Shown one piece after another: positions 60,806 to 64,000 of a DNA stretch of 64,000 nt. Made by a program: the position numbers and the translations under genes. This stretch comes from Hyphococcus luteus (GTDB lineage: Bacteria > Pseudomonadota > Alphaproteobacteria > Caulobacterales > Parvularculaceae): positions 62,001-126,000 of the forward strand of contig NZ_PJCH01000011.1 in the NCBI RefSeq assembly GCF_002943565.1, given 5' to 3'. Numbering within the stretch: position 1 is the stretch's first letter; each line of letters opens with the position of its first letter. The notes beneath the pieces are model-generated. The model searched no databases. It was not told where the DNA came from and worked only from the letters and a program-made list of their open reading frames with translations.

Positions 60806-62095
60806 TTATTTCAACCGCACCCTGACGGACTTCGCATGGGCCGGCAGGCCTTCAGCGTCGGCGAGGCGCGCGGCTTCGGGACCGAGCTTTGAAAGCGCGG
60901 TTTCATCGCAGCCGATGATCGAAGACCGCTTCATGAAATCGAGCACCGACAGACCGGAGGCGTAGCGCGCCGCGCGTGCGGTCGGCAGGACGTGGTCAGG
61001 CCCCGCCACATAATCGCCGATGGCTTCGGGCGCATGACGGCCGAGAAAGATGGCGCCGGCGTGCCGGACTTTGTTTAAAAGCGCATCCGGATCATCGACG
61101 GCGAGTTCCAGGTGCTCCGGCGCGATGCGGTCGACCAGCGCGGGCGCTTCCTCGAGCGACGACACGATGATGATCGCGGAATTGTCGTTCCACGCGGCTT
61201 CGGCGATTTCCCGGCGCGGGCTTTCGGCGAGCTGGCTCCTCACCGCCTCCTCGACCCTGTCGGCGAAACCTGCGTCATCGGTGATCAGGACGCTCTGGGA
61301 GGACGGATCATGCTCGGCTTGAGACAACAGGTCAGCCGCGATCCAATTCGGGTCGCTTTTTCCGTCAGATACCACAAGTATCTCCGAAGGTCCCGCAACG
61401 CTGTCGATGCCGACCTGGCCGAAGACCTGGCGTTTGGCTTCCGCGACATAGGCGTTGCCCGGCCCGACAATCACGTCCACCGGCGCAATCGGCCCGGCCC
61501 CATAGGCGAGCGCGGCCACCGCCTGCGCCCCGCCGATGCGGTAAATCTCGTCGATCCCGGCGCGCTTCGCCGCGGCGAGGACGAGCGGGTTCATGTCGCC
61601 GCCCGGAGCCGGGGTGACCATGGCGAGACGCGAGACGCCCGCGACCTTGGCCGGAATGGCGTTCATCAGGACCGAAGACGGGTAAGCGGCCCGTCCGCCC
61701 GGCGCATAGAGACCGGCCGCGTCCACAGCGGTCCAGCGCCAGCCGAGCGTCACGCCGTCATCGTCTTTGTAACGCACGTCGGACGGAATCTGTTTCTCGT
61801 GATAGGCGCGGATGCGCGCAGCGGCGAAATCGAGCGCTTTCAAATCGTCCTTGTCGCATTCGGCTTCGGCCTTATCGATCTCCGCCGCCGTGACGCGCAG
61901 GTTGTCTTCGCCAAGTTCGAAGCCGTCGAATTTCGACGTATAGCTTTTCAGCGCGTCCATGCCGTCTTTGCGGATATCGGCGATAACGTCACGCACTACG
62001 GCGCTCACATCGGCGCCGCCGTCGCGGTCTTTTGCGATGAAGGCGTCGAAGGCGGCGGCGAAACCGGAATCGCTACTATCGAGGCGCTGGGCCAT
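60806..62095 (-). CDS. hisD: histidinol dehydrogenase
   Basis: The predicted protein has 429 residues. The catalytic zinc and base residues are in family motifs: GWRWTAVDAAGLYAPGGRAA, VDVIVGPGNAYVAEAKRQVFG (noted as VGPGNAYVAEAKR) and RIAPEHLELAV with the reactive His/Glu. The enzyme makes histidine from histidinol in two NAD-linked steps. I chose the ATG at 62095, 4 nt after the DUF2948 stop; longer frames to 62278 are spurious. It lies with murA and DUF2948 in the common alphaproteobacterial order. Confidence 0.95.
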   Translation of the reverse strand: MAQRLDSSDSGFAAAFDAFIAKDRDGGADVSAVVRDVIADIRKDGMDALKSYTSKFDGFELGEDNLRVTAAEIDKAEAECDKDDLKALDFAAARIRAYHEKQIPSDVRYKDDDGVTLGWRWTAVDAAGLYAPGGRAAYPSSVLMNAIPAKVAGVSRLAMVTPAPGGDMNPLVLAAAKRAGIDEIYRIGGAQAVAALAYGAGPIAPVDVIVGPGNAYVAEAKRQVFGQVGIDSVAGPSEILVVSDGKSDPNWIAADLLSQAEHDPSSQSVLITDDAGFADRVEEAVRSQLAESPRREIAEAAWNDNSAIIIVSSLEEAPALVDRIAPEHLELAVDDPDALLNKVRHAGAIFLGRHAPEAIGDYVAGPDHVLPTARAARYASGLSVLDFMKRSSIIGCDETALSKLGPEAARLADAEGLPAHAKSVRVRLK

Positions 62096-62099
62096 GAGC

Positions 62100-62552
62100 C
62101 TACTCTTCATGCTCCGGCTTGGCGCGGGTGCGCCAGGGATCGGACATGTCCGAGAGATAAGCGTTGACGCTTTCCACTTCCAGCCGCACCGCGCCGCCGC
62201 CAGCGAAATCGAGCGTGATGGCGCCCGCTCCGTCCTCGCTCTCCTCAAAGCGGATCGCCAGAAGCTCCACCACCGCATCCTTGGCGTCGGTGCGCAGATT
62301 CTGGAATTTCGTGGATTTCACATCGTCGAAATGAACGCCCGCGCGCACCCGCGCGAAGGGTCCGCGTTTCCGGTCGGCGGCGCATTCCCAGCAAAAGCGG
62401 TTGGCGACAAAGGCGAAACGCCGCTGATCGGGCAGGAAGGCGAAATCGCCGAGCTTGGCCACCGCATCCTGCAGGACAGTGGAGATAATCGCGAGATCCT
62501 CCCCGTCCCCGGCCATCAGCCGCAAGGGTTTATAGTCTTTCAGGGAAGCCAA
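62100..62552 (-). CDS. DUF2948 family protein
   Basis: The predicted protein has 150 residues: LKDYKPLRLMAGDGEDLAI at the start, FLPDQRRFAFVANRFCWEC in the middle and VESVNAYLSDMSDPWR at the end are the features I recall for this family. I chose the TTG at 62552 because AGGAG lies 8 nt upstream and it leaves an 11 nt gap after murA; a longer frame to 62597 would overlap murA. DUF2948 is alphaproteobacterial, usually between murA and hisD, of unknown function. Confidence 0.85.
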   Translation of the reverse strand: MASLKDYKPLRLMAGDGEDLAIISTVLQDAVAKLGDFAFLPDQRRFAFVANRFCWECAADRKRGPFARVRAGVHFDDVKSTKFQNLRTDAKDAVVELLAIRFEESEDGAGAITLDFAGGGAVRLEVESVNAYLSDMSDPWRTRAKPEHEE

Positions 62553-62563
62553 GCCGGTCTCTC

Positions 62564-63822
<1,259 letters not shown>

Positions 63823-63823
<1 letters not shown>

Positions 63824-64000
63824 TATCTGTCTTTCTCGTCCGCAGACTCATCCTCGTTCGAAGCCCCGGCGCCGCCCGCCTTGCGCCGGCGCAGATTGGC
63901 GCGCAAGGCTTCGGCGAGACGGGCTTCGCGGTCTGCACTCTTGGCGGCGCTTTTCACACCCTTAGGCTTTGTCTCATGTTTGGATTGTCCGCCCGGCTTT
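63823..64000 (-). CDS. partial small basic protein upstream of murA, truncated by window end
   Basis: Only the C-terminal 58 codons are in the window; the start lies beyond the right edge. The visible part is Lys-rich, then [21 protein letters not shown], noted as a helix with [14 protein letters not shown], and an acidic tail ([10 protein letters not shown]). The stop TAA overlaps the murA ATG (TAATG), so the genes are coupled. Short proteins with this helix occur beside murA in related genomes as I recall, but the function is unknown. Confidence 0.6.

Overview
The window is a dense, GC-rich (mostly near 60 percent) bacterial chromosome segment. It most likely comes from an aerobic, probably aquatic alphaproteobacterium near Caulobacterales/Parvularculales/Rhodobacterales. 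The order murA - DUF2948 - hisD ... UPF0262 - low-MW phosphatase-like - infA - maf - RNase E/G - yacG is, from memory, typical of that class. TonB receptors, many GST-like proteins and TadE/TadG-like proteins fit. The exact genus is not claimed. I found no tRNA, rRNA, CRISPR array or prophage.

Layout. 0.3-3.6 kb: three plus-strand TadG/TadE-like genes. 3.6-14.0 kb: ettA, a PH-domain membrane protein, then a long minus-strand block (serine hydrolase, msrC, EamA transporter, FAH hydrolase, MscS-type channel, ZntB/CorA-type transporter, transaldolase). 14.3-18.7 kb: 2-oxoacid:ferredoxin oxidoreductase korA and korB, unusually separated by a low-GC ORFan. 18.7-24.9 kb: methyltransferase, 4-aminobutyrate-type aminotransferase, a decayed 5' relic of a vWA (CoxE-like) gene, an orphan secreted HExxH protein, the intact vWA gene and an Hpt protein. 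25-38.2 kb: acidic Ala-rich anchored protein, HerA/DUF853 ATPase, CPBP protease, PQQ-type dehydrogenase lipoprotein, NUDIX, recG, DUF502, galU, dnaE.

38.3-42.3 kb is an accessory patch of lower GC. It holds a 31-codon membrane ORF, an IS1595-type transposase with a coupled small ORF, a probable Panacea-type toxin-antitoxin pair with repeated operator-like sites, a CatB-type acetyltransferase and an XRE regulator. 42.3-45.4 kb is a TonB receptor plus glycerophosphodiesterase operon preceded by four 7-bp units at 11-bp steps that read as a Pho box. This suggests phosphate-starvation scavenging of organic phosphate. 45.4-49.9 kb: threonine synthase, TPR protein, 3-hydroxybutyrate dehydrogenase with a patatin-like partner, and an EF-hand protein. 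49.9-52.5 kb: a His-rich-loop TonB receptor (ZnuD-like) with a small His/Cys protein, under two abutting palindromes. 52.5-55.7 kb and 60.8-64 kb are two halves of the housekeeping cluster named above, separated by a plus-strand block (DUF481 protein, trhO, two GSTs, MFS transporter).

The points I consider most worth a second look are the Panacea-type module, the ORFan inside korAB, the Pho-box operon, the vWA relic beside the orphan metalloprotease, and the abutting palindromes before the metal-receptor operon. All functional calls come from reading motifs by eye; no database search was run.
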